Below, piece by piece: positions 8,430 through 17,432 of a DNA stretch of 64,000 nucleotides. The stretch spans positions 8,647 through 72,646 of the forward strand of contig CAAGAU010000040.1 in NCBI GenBank assembly GCA_900767885.1, given 5' to 3'. Numbering within the stretch: position 1 is the first letter of the stretch; every line of letters starts with the position of its first letter. A program made the translations under genes and the position numbers. The stretch comes from Clostridia bacterium (lineage in GTDB: Bacteria; Bacillota; Clostridia; Christensenellales; Borkfalkiaceae). Below the pieces are notes generated by a model. The model made no database searches. It was not told the origin of the DNA and saw only the letters and a program-made list of their open reading frames with translations.

Positions 8430-9935
8430 ATGAAACTTAACAGAGAAACATACAAGGATAAAGTAAAAGCGTGCTGGATAGGCAAAAATATCGGCGGAAC
8501 TATAGGCGGACCTTACGAAGGGAAAAGAGAGATTCTTGACGTAAAAGGCTTTTTGACCGAAGCGGGCGAACCTATGCCCAACGACGATCTCGATTTGCAA
8601 CTCGTGTGGCTTCATGCCGTAGAAAAAGAGGGCGCGAATAATATTACCGCCGAAAAACTCGGAGAATACTGGTTGTCGTTTATTCCCGTGGCGTTTTCGG
8701 AATACGGAATAGCCATGAGCAATATGAGAAACGGACTTATGCCGCCGCTTTGCGGCGACGCCGACAACAACGTGTGGAAACACAGTAACGGCGCGTGGAT
8801 AAGAACGGAAATATGGGCGACTCTCGCCCCCGCAATGCCTGACGTGGCCGTTCGTTACGCCATAGAAGATTCCAAAGTCGATCACGGCATGGGCGAAGGA
8901 ACTTACGCCGCAATGTTCGTTGCGGCTATAGAAAGTGCGGCGTTCGTTATAACCGATTTAAGAAAACTTATAAAAATAGGACTGGCAAAAATTCCGTCCT
9001 GTTGCAGATTGTATAAGACGATAGAACTGCTTTGTTCGCTTTACGACGAGGGTAAAAGTTGGATCGACGCGAGAAACGCAATCCGTAATTTCAACGCGGA
9101 TTTGGCCGACGGCTGGTTTCAGGCCCCGTCCAACGTCGCTTTTGCCGTACTCGGACTGTTATACGGCGAAAACGACTTTAAAAAATCGATGCTTCTTGCG
9201 GTAAACTGCGGCGACGATACCGATTGTACCGCGGCGACCGTCGGTTCGATTTTCGGTATCATGCACGGAACGAAAGGTATTCCGAAAGACTGGGCGGCCC
9301 ATATCGGCGACCGTATAATAACCTGTTGTATAAATCTCGGCGTATGTTTCAGAAGACCTCAGACCTGTACGGAACTTACCGAAAGAGTGGTTCGTCTTGC
9401 GCCCGTGGTAACGGAACAAAACAGGGCCGAAAGGCAGGCGACGTTTACCGAATTTACGGACGGCAAAGACGAAATCGATAATGACGCATACGAAAAATTC
9501 GCGCTGCCATACGGGCAGAGCGAGGAATCGGACGAAATGCGCAGATCGGTCGCCGCGCTTAAACCCGAAACGTTTACCGCTAAGTGCGGCGCGTTTACGG
9601 CGGTTGTTTCTTATGATAAATCGCCCGAGGCGTCAGGCGGAGAAACGCGCGTTTTAACGCTTAAACTTATCAACAACGTAAAGGCTTTCGGCAATCAGCC
9701 GCTTTTTGTAAACGTCGAAGTACTTTTGCCGGATGGCGCTTTTTGCGATAAGCCCGCTTTTAAAGTTTACGTTCCTCACTGGACCGCGCTTACCCCCGAC
9801 TGCCGGACCGACGATATATCCGTAAAAATTACCATGCCCGAAGTCCTCGGTGCGGTTACGACGTTCTATCTGCGGCTTAAGGCGGAGGGCAGATATTCGG
9901 TTTATACCGTTCCCGTAGTGTTTTTAACTAAATAA
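8430..9935 (+). CDS. ADP-ribosylglycohydrolase family protein
   Basis: A 501-residue cytoplasmic protein (no signal peptide) of the ADP-ribosylglycohydrolase (DraG/ARH) fold. The C-terminal metal motif is intact: CGDDTDCTAA with Asp262, Asp263 and Asp265. The N-terminal metal motif is altered: where DraG and ARH1 have S/T-D-D-T, this protein has PNDDLDLQ (Asp52, Asp53). HGMGEGTYAAM near residue 154 matches another conserved block. Residues about 380-501 form an extra beta-rich C-terminal domain. The family normally cleaves N- or O-glycosidic bonds of ADP-ribose at a two-metal site, but members inside sugar-use loci may act on other glycosides; that is inference. It lies 20 bases before the GH2 gene. 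The start has only a weak ribosome site. Confidence 0.85.
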   Translation: MKLNRETYKDKVKACWIGKNIGGTIGGPYEGKREILDVKGFLTEAGEPMPNDDLDLQLVWLHAVEKEGANNITAEKLGEYWLSFIPVAFSEYGIAMSNMRNGLMPPLCGDADNNVWKHSNGAWIRTEIWATLAPAMPDVAVRYAIEDSKVDHGMGEGTYAAMFVAAIESAAFVITDLRKLIKIGLAKIPSCCRLYKTIELLCSLYDEGKSWIDARNAIRNFNADLADGWFQAPSNVAFAVLGLLYGENDFKKSMLLAVNCGDDTDCTAATVGSIFGIMHGTKGIPKDWAAHIGDRIITCCINLGVCFRRPQTCTELTERVVRLAPVVTEQNRAERQATFTEFTDGKDEIDNDAYEKFALPYGQSEESDEMRRSVAALKPETFTAKCGAFTAVVSYDKSPEASGGETRVLTLKLINNVKAFGNQPLFVNVEVLLPDGAFCDKPAFKVYVPHWTALTPDCRTDDISVKITMPEVLGAVTTFYLRLKAEGRYSVYTVPVVFLTK

Positions 9936-9955
9936 AATTAAAAGGTTTTAATCGA

Positions 9956-12403
9956 ATGATTACCGAAAGAAACAGCGTTATTAAAATTAAAACGAATTTA
10001 AGCGGCAGCGGCGTTGTTTATATAGAATGCGAAAAAAAGATATTCGGCGCGGTATTTGCGGTATCGCAACCGTCGGGGGAGGTTTTTAACGTCGGTTTGT
10101 CGACGGAAAACAACAAAGCCGTCGGCGAGTTTACCGTAAAAAATCCCGAACCGTGGAATATCGAATTCCCCGTTTTATACTCTTTTTCGGCTATGATAAC
10201 GACCGAAGACGGAATCGAAAAAGCGGAGGGTAAATTCGCTTTCAGAACGATTACCTCAAACGGGAAAAATATCTGTATAAACGGAACGCCCGTGTTTATA
10301 CGCGGATATATACGCGGCGCGACGGCGCACGAGCATCAGAACGACGCAAATCTTACCGAAGAGGAGTTTTATCGGAAAAATATTACTCAGGCGAAGAAAT
10401 TCGGCTTTAATACGGTAAGATTTCACTCGGTCGTACCGAACGAAACTTTTCTCGGGTTGGCGGACGAACTCGGAATGCTGGTACATATAGAACTCCGGCC
10501 TCCGCACGATATTTACAACAATCTTGAAGAAATGGTTACCACCGGCAACGCAATCGTGCCGGATGATTTTCTCGCGGAGGTCGTAAACAAAGGGTATAAT
10601 CACCCGTCTTTGGCCGTTTACTGCATCGGCAACGAAATAAAAAACGCCCCCGCAGGAACGATAAGGGCGATAAAGAAAAAAATAGACGTTCTCGACGGCA
10701 CGCGTCTGTTTCTCGATACCTGCGCATGGGGCGAGAACGGACGACCCGATATAGATATTGACGTTCAGCATTTAAGTTATTATTTTCCGTTCGGTAAGCA
10801 CGCGAAAATGTACGACGACACCGATAATCTGCTTGTCGTGGACAATTCCGAGACAAAACCGATGAAAACTTGCGGCAAAAACGCCCAAATAACGCGAACA
10901 CCGCATTTTTCGGTGCCTTTGATCGCGCACGAGGTCTGTCATTATACGGCATTAAGAGATTTCGGCGGGCTTAAAAAGAAATTTTCGGAATACGGAACGC
11001 CCGTTCCGTGGTGGATAGACGAAGAGTTAAAAATCATTAAAGAAAAAGGCTATTCCGGGCGTTACGCCGAAATGTACAAGGCGAGCAAGCGCTTTCAATC
11101 GGAATGCTGGAAAACGGCGTTCGAGGCGATGCGCTCGAGTAAACTGCTCGGAGGATTTCATTTTCTGCAGTTTGCCGATACCGACGTTTACGAAAACTCC
11201 AACGGAGTTGTTGATTGTTTTGACGACGAAAGCTACGTTACGCCGGAGTTTTTCTTGAAATTCAACGGCGACAGGGTTTTGCTTACGGATCTCGGTTACA
11301 GGCTTTTTTATGCGGGCGACGAAATCACTTTACCCGTAAACTTATCCAATTGCGGCGACACCGCGGAAAAAACGGTCCTTTTCAGGTTTATGCTTATCCG
11401 TGAAAACGGCGAGATTTGCGCCCTTGGCGAAATGCCCGAGGTTGACGTAAAGGAAAAAGGCGTATACGAAATATGTAAGATAAAGATACGTCTTCCCGAA
11501 GTGAAAAAATCCGAGAAACTTACGTTAAAGGTAAAACTTTTTGCAAAAGATAAAATTTATTCCGAAAACGAGTGGGAACTTTGGGTGTACGAAAAAGAAA
11601 AGCCGATTTCGTATAAAGAATTCGTTACTTACGAAAGCGGAGACGCGGTAATTACCGACGACGTTGAAAAAGCCTTCGAGAGCATTGAAAAAGGCAAAAA
11701 CGTATGTCTTGTTTACCGCAGCGAATGGACCAGGCACGTTGCCGATAAGGCGCAGAAAAATCCGAAGTATGCATTTAAGGCGACGTGGAATCGTTTCAAA
11801 CCCGTCATCTGGGACAGGGGAACGAATTACGGCGGACTTTGCAACGCGGAACTTCTCGGCAAATACGGCTTTGCAAGCGATAAATACTATGGTTTCAATT
11901 ACTCGGTAATTTCGGAGGATTGCGATAAAATAATTCTCGACGATTTCCCCGTGGCGACGGAAACTGTCGTTTCGGGTATCGACAAAAGTTGCAGAGATCG
12001 TTTCGACGCTTATAAAGGCAGTTTTAATCTTCCCGAGATTATGCCGGACAGAACTCTGAGGGATTTCGGTTATCTGTTTTCTTTCGGCGTCGGCAACGGA
12101 AAACTGCTCGTGTGCGGGTTTAATCTTACGGGGCTGGATAAAAACGAGCCGTCGAGCGCGGCCATGGCAAAATTCATAAAGGAGTATATCCGAAGTGAAG
12201 ATTTTGCTCCGAAGAATAAACTTACGTTGACCGAACTTAAACGGTATATGGAAAAATGCGTTTCGTCGCCCGTAAAAGAGCGGATGATGACGCAATTCTG
12301 GGAACTTGACGACGCTCCCGTGGAAAGCCCCTCGTTCTGGAAAGAGTCGAGAGAGTATCTGATAAACAATAATGCTTATGAAAATAATTCATCTGATTTG
12401 TAA
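9956..12403 (+). CDS. Glycoside hydrolase family 2 protein
   Basis: An 815-residue cytoplasmic enzyme of GH2. Residues about 45-105 are the Ig-like sandwich domain (ending KFAFRTI), followed by the TIM barrel that starts at the GTPVFIRGY-type strand. The catalytic acid/base is Glu227 in CIGNEIK, and the likely nucleophile is Glu326 in LIAHEVCHY. The usual N-terminal jelly-roll sugar-binding domain is missing. The C-terminal 350 or so residues look like a further beta domain followed by an alpha/beta module near residues 690-730 (the GNGKLLVCGFNL strand), reminiscent of the domains after the barrel in large beta-galactosidases. GH2 covers beta-galactosidase, beta-mannosidase and beta-glucuronidase, and specificity cannot be read here. 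Its end overlaps the GH38 start by 32 bases, indicating translational coupling. Confidence 0.85.
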   Translation: MITERNSVIKIKTNLSGSGVVYIECEKKIFGAVFAVSQPSGEVFNVGLSTENNKAVGEFTVKNPEPWNIEFPVLYSFSAMITTEDGIEKAEGKFAFRTITSNGKNICINGTPVFIRGYIRGATAHEHQNDANLTEEEFYRKNITQAKKFGFNTVRFHSVVPNETFLGLADELGMLVHIELRPPHDIYNNLEEMVTTGNAIVPDDFLAEVVNKGYNHPSLAVYCIGNEIKNAPAGTIRAIKKKIDVLDGTRLFLDTCAWGENGRPDIDIDVQHLSYYFPFGKHAKMYDDTDNLLVVDNSETKPMKTCGKNAQITRTPHFSVPLIAHEVCHYTALRDFGGLKKKFSEYGTPVPWWIDEELKIIKEKGYSGRYAEMYKASKRFQSECWKTAFEAMRSSKLLGGFHFLQFADTDVYENSNGVVDCFDDESYVTPEFFLKFNGDRVLLTDLGYRLFYAGDEITLPVNLSNCGDTAEKTVLFRFMLIRENGEICALGEMPEVDVKEKGVYEICKIKIRLPEVKKSEKLTLKVKLFAKDKIYSENEWELWVYEKEKPISYKEFVTYESGDAVITDDVEKAFESIEKGKNVCLVYRSEWTRHVADKAQKNPKYAFKATWNRFKPVIWDRGTNYGGLCNAELLGKYGFASDKYYGFNYSVISEDCDKIILDDFPVATETVVSGIDKSCRDRFDAYKGSFNLPEIMPDRTLRDFGYLFSFGVGNGKLLVCGFNLTGLDKNEPSSAAMAKFIKEYIRSEDFAPKNKLTLTELKRYMEKCVSSPVKERMMTQFWELDDAPVESPSFWKESREYLINNNAYENNSSDL

Positions 12404-14762
12404 CGCCCACCTCGATCCTATATGGCAGTGGACGTGGGACGAGGGTATTTCTTCGGCTTTGTCTACGTTCAAGAGTGCGGCGGACCTTGCCGACGAGTTC
12501 GATTATATATTTTGTCATAACGAATCGCTTTTATACGAGCAGATAGAGCGGATCGATCCCGAATTATTCGGCAGAATAAAAAAACTCGTAAAACAAGGCA
12601 AATGGGTGGTTGCGGGCGGATGGTATCTGCAACCCGATTGTCTTATGCCGTCCGGCGAAAGCATCGTAAGGCAGATAAAAGTAGGACAGAAGTATTTTTA
12701 CGAAAAATTCGGCATAAAAAGCGAAGTGGCGGTAAATTACGACTCGTTCGGGCATAGTATCGGTCTTGTTCAGATATTGCGCAAATGCGGTTATAAGGGA
12801 TATATCGTATGCAGACCCAACCGCGTTCAGTGTCCCGTGCCGTCGAGATTTTTCAGATGGGTTGCGCCGGACGGCAGCAGTTTGATCGTTTCGGTCGCCT
12901 CTTCGTATAATTCGAGGCTCGGTAATGCGGTAAACAAGATAGACGAATACCTTGACTGGAGAGAAACGAACATGCTCGGTTCCGAAGAGGGTGGCGGCAA
13001 AACGAGAGAGAATTACGAAACGGATTACGTCTTGTGGGGAGTGGGCAATCACGGCGGCGGTCCGTCCCGAAAAGATTTACGCGACATCGCAAATTACAAA
13101 AGAGACGGCGTAACTCTCATACATTCTTCGCCCGATAAACTGTTTAACGATAAAATAGAAGTTAAAGGCGAAATGAGGAGTTCGCTTATAACCTGTATGC
13201 CGGGGTGTTATTCGTCTATGGCAAGGGTTAAACGCGCCCATCGCGAAACGGAAAGTCTTTATTATTCGGTTGAAAAAATGCTTTCTTACGCTTCGCTCTG
13301 CGGGTTCGATTATAATACCGACGACTTGCAGACCGCGCTTAAAAATCTGTTGCTCGGCGAGTTCCACGATATTCTGCCCGGCACCGTCGTTAAAGACGGC
13401 GAACAAAACGCGTCGGAGCTTTTCGAATCGGCAAAAAAAATACTTAACGATTACAGGACGAAAATCTTCTTGCGCCTTGCAATGAACAACCCCGTTGCCG
13501 AAAACGGCGAGTATCCGATATTCGTGTTCAATTATGCCGCGCACAAACTTAATACGCCCGTGGAATTCGAGTTTTCGCTTGCCGACCAGAACTGGAGCGA
13601 GGAATTCGAATATAAGCCGCACGTTTATTATAACGGCGAAGAGATTGCCTGTCAGCAGATAAAAGAAAGGTCTACGCTTAACCTCGACTGGCGTAAACGC
13701 GTTATAATCGACGCCCCGCTTGCTCCCCTCGGAATAACCCGGTTTTCGGTAAAGACCGAACGGGTGCCGAAAAAATCGGAACGTTATTCCGTTGACAATG
13801 CGAAAAAAGCGTTTAACGAAGATTTTCCCCGCGAGATTACGCTTATCCGTTACGAGGACAGCGCGGATCCATGGGCTATGAGTCCTGCCGAGCGCGAATT
13901 TTTAGGTAAGAATCCGCAGGAATTTTCCGTTATGACCGCCGGTCAGGCAGAAGAATTCTGTAAAGCGAAAGGCATTTTGCCGTTCCATATAACTGAAGAC
14001 GGAAAAATCGTAAGAGTTTACGAAAAGTTATTTAAATACGGCGAGGATAACGCCGTTATAGAATACAGAAAATATAAAAATCAACCGTTTACCGACGTGA
14101 AAATCACTGTTGAGTTTGTCGGTAAAAACGAACTTATACGGGCGAGGATCCCTATGCCCGAAGGTGAGGTTATAGGCGACGGACCGTATATCGTGGAGAA
14201 AAAACCCGTAAAAGGCGAAATGACTTTTCAGAAGTGGGTAGGCATAAAAACTCCCGACGGAAAAGTACATGCTGTTATAAACGATTGCGTATACGGCGGA
14301 ACGGCGGGCGACGGATATATAGAATTGACGTTGCTGCGCGGTGCGGGATATTGTTTCCACCCCATCAGGGAAAGACAGCTTTACCCTGAGGACAGATACC
14401 TGCCGAGAATAGACTGCGGAAGGTACGAGTTTAATCTTCGTCTGCTTATCGGCAGCGTGGAAGAGGTCTGCGAAGAAGCGGAGTCGTTTGCCTGCAGACC
14501 TTATGCCGTAAACGTATTCCCGACGGGCGGAAGTATGCCGACGATCGACGTAAAAGTAGATAAAGGCGTAGTGGTTTCGTCATTCGCCAAATCCGAAAAC
14601 GGCGGATATTATATGAGATTATGGAATCCGTCCGAAAACGGTAAGGACGTAAACGTACAAACCGGAAACCTGAAAAAAACGATAGCAGTCAAGCCGTACG
14701 AAATAGTTTCGCTTAAAATAGACAAAGAAATAACCGCCGTCGGCGACGAAATCGTCGTATAA
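12372..14762 (+). CDS. Alpha-mannosidase, glycoside hydrolase family 38
   Basis: A 796-residue cytoplasmic GH38 enzyme. The zinc site begins with the HxD motif (NAHLDPIWQW, His13 and Asp15), the nucleophile is Asp124 in YDSFGHS, and the zinc-ligand His is in LGEFHDILPG near residue 335. The C-terminal half is the usual series of beta domains. It removes terminal alpha-linked mannose from imported oligosaccharides, retaining the anomeric configuration. The gene starts inside the GH2 gene; a second ATG six bases later (12378) is an equally possible start. With GH2 and the permeases it suggests a mannose-containing glycan such as an N-glycan or mannan side chain, but this is inference. Confidence 0.93.
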   Translation: MLMKIIHLICNAHLDPIWQWTWDEGISSALSTFKSAADLADEFDYIFCHNESLLYEQIERIDPELFGRIKKLVKQGKWVVAGGWYLQPDCLMPSGESIVRQIKVGQKYFYEKFGIKSEVAVNYDSFGHSIGLVQILRKCGYKGYIVCRPNRVQCPVPSRFFRWVAPDGSSLIVSVASSYNSRLGNAVNKIDEYLDWRETNMLGSEEGGGKTRENYETDYVLWGVGNHGGGPSRKDLRDIANYKRDGVTLIHSSPDKLFNDKIEVKGEMRSSLITCMPGCYSSMARVKRAHRETESLYYSVEKMLSYASLCGFDYNTDDLQTALKNLLLGEFHDILPGTVVKDGEQNASELFESAKKILNDYRTKIFLRLAMNNPVAENGEYPIFVFNYAAHKLNTPVEFEFSLADQNWSEEFEYKPHVYYNGEEIACQQIKERSTLNLDWRKRVIIDAPLAPLGITRFSVKTERVPKKSERYSVDNAKKAFNEDFPREITLIRYEDSADPWAMSPAEREFLGKNPQEFSVMTAGQAEEFCKAKGILPFHITEDGKIVRVYEKLFKYGEDNAVIEYRKYKNQPFTDVKITVEFVGKNELIRARIPMPEGEVIGDGPYIVEKKPVKGEMTFQKWVGIKTPDGKVHAVINDCVYGGTAGDGYIELTLLRGAGYCFHPIRERQLYPEDRYLPRIDCGRYEFNLRLLIGSVEEVCEEAESFACRPYAVNVFPTGGSMPTIDVKVDKGVVVSSFAKSENGGYYMRLWNPSENGKDVNVQTGNLKKTIAVKPYEIVSLKIDKEITAVGDEIVV

Positions 14763-14792
14763 CGGCGGATGATAAGCGACGGAACTCCGCGT

Positions 14793-15641
14793 TTACGGCC
14801 GCGATTTTTGCGAAACGGCGTAAATTTCTTTATCGTAAGCGGGTTCGTGGTGCAAAAAGGTTAAATATTGTCTGTAAAACGTCGAATAATTGTCGTAATT
14901 ACACATTTCGGCTACCGCTTTAATGGGTGCGCCGTCTAATATTTTCGATTGCGCAAACAATATTTTTTTTTGGTTTATATAGTGTTTAAGGCTGATGTGC
15001 ATCTGTGTTTTAAAGGATTTATTCAACCATGCCTCGCCTACGAAAAAGTGGCGTGCTATGACTTTTGCGTTAAGGTTTTCGCACGGGTTTTCGTTGATAT
15101 AATCTATTATTTCCGTAAGGGGATTGGTTTTCCCGTTCGTGCTGCCTTCGATTGTCGCGGAGCCGCTTTCGTCGTATTTAAGCACGGTAAGAATAGTCGA
15201 TAAAGCCGAGGATTTAAGGTTTTGAAATTCGGTTTCGTCAAACGTTTGTTCAAGTTCTTTAAGTAACATAAACACGTTATAAACCGGCGAGTTTTTGGAT
15301 GTGTGATAATAAGACCCGAGATTGTTTACGATTTTTTTCTGTTCGGCGTTTAAAATTTGTTCCGAAAAGTTAAGAACGGCGCGCTCATATGGGACGTCCG
15401 ATAAAACGTGCAAACCGTGATATTCCATCGGTCTGATAAAAAGCAGAGTGTTTTTCTTTAAGGGGTAGGTTACGTTTTCAATCGAATATTCGGCGTCGCC
15501 GTTGAAGAAAAAGAGAATCTCGTAATCGATATGCATGTGCAGAAAATATTTGATTCGTCTTTCGCACGAGGTGGGATTTTTATCGAGAAGATAGTCGTAG
15601 TTTAACGGGGATGAGTGGTATGTGATTTTTTTCATACTCAT
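14793..15641 (-). CDS. AraC-family transcriptional regulator
   Basis: A 282-residue regulator. The N-terminal half is a cupin-like sensor (HMHIDYEILFFFNG with the His pattern of AraC cupins, residues about 30-100), and the C-terminal 100 residues form the double helix-turn-helix (NAKVIARHFFVGEAWLNKSF and AEMCNYDNYSTFYRQY). It is convergent with the GH38 operon and divergent from the CE15-like esterase gene, a usual place for a local sugar-responsive activator. The last DNA-binding helix is followed by a short tail. The inducer is unknown, but a sugar from the locus is likely. Confidence 0.92.
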   Translation of the reverse strand: MSMKKITYHSSPLNYDYLLDKNPTSCERRIKYFLHMHIDYEILFFFNGDAEYSIENVTYPLKKNTLLFIRPMEYHGLHVLSDVPYERAVLNFSEQILNAEQKKIVNNLGSYYHTSKNSPVYNVFMLLKELEQTFDETEFQNLKSSALSTILTVLKYDESGSATIEGSTNGKTNPLTEIIDYINENPCENLNAKVIARHFFVGEAWLNKSFKTQMHISLKHYINQKKILFAQSKILDGAPIKAVAEMCNYDNYSTFYRQYLTFLHHEPAYDKEIYAVSQKSRP

Positions 15642-15664
15642 ATTTTATCAAAACGAAGTAAAAA

Positions 15665-15681
15665 TTGCAATATATTTGCAA
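15665..15681. promoter_or_regulatory. Possible operator between the AraC and esterase genes
   Basis: Two copies of the self-complementary hexamer TTGCAA are separated by TATAT, giving a 17-base dyad in the 81-base gap between two divergent genes. Position and symmetry fit a binding site for the adjacent AraC regulator, but no binding evidence exists here. Confidence 0.4.
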
Positions 15682-15722
15682 AAAAAATGAAAATGTTATT
15701 TTTTTAGGAAAGTCGGAGGAAT

Positions 15723-16754
15723 ATGGACGATTTGTATAAAAGATTTGCCGCGTGTAAAAGCGTTGCGGATTTTGAGGTTTTGAAAAAAGAAGTCAAAGAC
15801 GTTTTTCAGCGCGAAGAATACGGATTTTTCCCCGAAAAACCCGTTTCGGTCAGCGGTAAGGTTATTTCGGAAGAGGAAACGATGGCGGGCAAGGCGATTC
15901 TCGAAAAAATCGAACTTACCATAGAATTGCGCGAAGGCGTTTATGTTTTTCCGTTTTGGTATTGTTACCCTATGCGGAAGAAAAACAAAACGATTTTGCT
16001 GCTTAATTTCAGAGATTGTTTTCCGGATAAATATCTGCCTGCCGAAGAGGTTATAGACGACGGATGGGCAGTGGCTGATATGTGTTATAACGACGTTACG
16101 CGCGACGATAACGATTTTACAAACGGATTTGCCGCATTGTTTGACCGTCAAAAAGAGGGTTCGGCGGGAAAAATCGTCATGTGGGCGTACGCAGCCATGC
16201 GTATAGCGGATTACCTGGAAACGAGAGAAGAAACGGATATGGAAAATCTTGCTGTCGTAGGACACTCGCGGCTCGGAAAAACCGCAATAGTAACGGCGGC
16301 GTTCGACGAAAGATTTAAGTTTTGTCATTCCAACTGCTCGGGAACGTGCGGCGCCGCGGCGTTTTTTATGAGAACGAAAGAAAGCGAGCCTGTAAGCGTT
16401 ATTTCTTCCGTGTTCCCGCATTGGTTCCGCAACGGATTTTCCGATTATTCCGACAAAGAAAAGACAATGCCGTTCGAGCAGTATATGCTTATGTCTTTAA
16501 TTGCTCCGAGGATGCTGAGCGTGGGGTCTGCCGTCGAAGATTTATGGGCTAATCCTCCCGCGGAACTGTATTCCGCCGCCAAGGCATCGGAAATATGGGA
16601 GTTGTACGGAGAAAAACCGCTTAAAGCGGAAACCGACCCCGAAATCGGTAAAATTTACGGCGATAAGGTAACGTATTACGTCCGCGAGAGAAAACATTAT
16701 CTTTCGCGCGACGACTGGCACAGAATACTTGAAGTTTTTGACAGGCGGCTATAA
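15723..16754 (+). CDS. CE15-like glucuronoyl esterase or related alpha/beta hydrolase
   Basis: A 343-residue alpha/beta hydrolase without signal peptide. The nucleophile elbow is GHSRLGKTA (Ser182), close to the GCSRxGK signature of carbohydrate esterase family 15. The Arg and Lys near the serine are kept, while the Cys that forms a disulfide in secreted fungal members is His here, as in many bacterial members. The catalytic His is probably in the C-terminal DDWHRILEVFD, and the acid probably in SAVEDLWANP. CE15 enzymes split ester links between 4-O-methyl-glucuronate and lignin or other alcohols; bacterial homologues are more varied. A good GGAGG ribosome site precedes the ATG, and the next gene starts 3 bases after the stop, pairing it with an SGNH esterase. 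Confidence 0.75.
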   Translation: MDDLYKRFAACKSVADFEVLKKEVKDVFQREEYGFFPEKPVSVSGKVISEEETMAGKAILEKIELTIELREGVYVFPFWYCYPMRKKNKTILLLNFRDCFPDKYLPAEEVIDDGWAVADMCYNDVTRDDNDFTNGFAALFDRQKEGSAGKIVMWAYAAMRIADYLETREETDMENLAVVGHSRLGKTAIVTAAFDERFKFCHSNCSGTCGAAAFFMRTKESEPVSVISSVFPHWFRNGFSDYSDKEKTMPFEQYMLMSLIAPRMLSVGSAVEDLWANPPAELYSAAKASEIWELYGEKPLKAETDPEIGKIYGDKVTYYVRERKHYLSRDDWHRILEVFDRRL

Positions 16755-16757
16755 TTT

Positions 16758-17417
16758 ATGAAAATCAATTTTTTAGGCGACAGTATAACGGCAGGGGCGT
16801 GGCTTACCTCGCCGGACGATAAGTTTACGGTTTTACTCTGCAAAAAACTCGGCGCAACCGAAAACAATTACGGCATAAGCGCAACGAGAATAGCGCGTCA
16901 GACAAAACCGTCGGAAAACAGGAGTTTCGATCAGGATTTTTTATCACGTCTGGACAGTCTTGATGCGTCCGCCGATTTTACGTTTGTATTCGGCGGGACA
17001 AACGATTACGGACACGGCGACGCTCCTTTGGGTAACGTCGAAGATAAAACCCCTTACACTTTTTACGGCGCAATGAATATAATGACCGAATACCTCGTCG
17101 GCAAATTCGGAAAAGACAGGCTTTGTTATATTCTGCCGCTGCCGAGGTACAACGAGGACGATCCTCACGGCGATAAAGGCTGTAAGACGGAGGGAGGAAA
17201 GCCGCTTGAAGAATACAGAAAAGCGATAAGGCAAATTGCCGGAAAGTACGGCGTTGATTTGCTTGATTTAAACGATATGTTTCCCGTACCCGAGGCACAG
17301 GCCGCCGACGAACTTACCGCCGACGGACTTCATCCGAACGCAAAGGGACACATGTTGATTGCGGACAGATTATACGAATATCTGACGAAAAAGCCGAATC
17401 TGACTGTAAACGGCTGA
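16758..17417 (+). CDS. SGNH/GDSL hydrolase
   Basis: A 219-residue cytoplasmic SGNH-fold esterase. All four blocks are visible: block I FLGDSITAG with nucleophile Ser9, the Gly of block II, block III FGGTNDYGHG with the oxyanion Asn, and block V DGLHPNAKGH with the catalytic Asp-x-x-His. Such enzymes commonly remove acetyl groups from oligosaccharides. It begins 3 bases after the CE15-like gene, so the two are almost certainly co-translated and together provide the deacylation step for glycans handled by the neighbouring glycosidases. The true substrate is not readable. Confidence 0.9.
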   Translation: MKINFLGDSITAGAWLTSPDDKFTVLLCKKLGATENNYGISATRIARQTKPSENRSFDQDFLSRLDSLDASADFTFVFGGTNDYGHGDAPLGNVEDKTPYTFYGAMNIMTEYLVGKFGKDRLCYILPLPRYNEDDPHGDKGCKTEGGKPLEEYRKAIRQIAGKYGVDLLDLNDMFPVPEAQAADELTADGLHPNAKGHMLIADRLYEYLTKKPNLTVNG

Positions 17418-17432
17418 GTTGTATCGTTAAAA

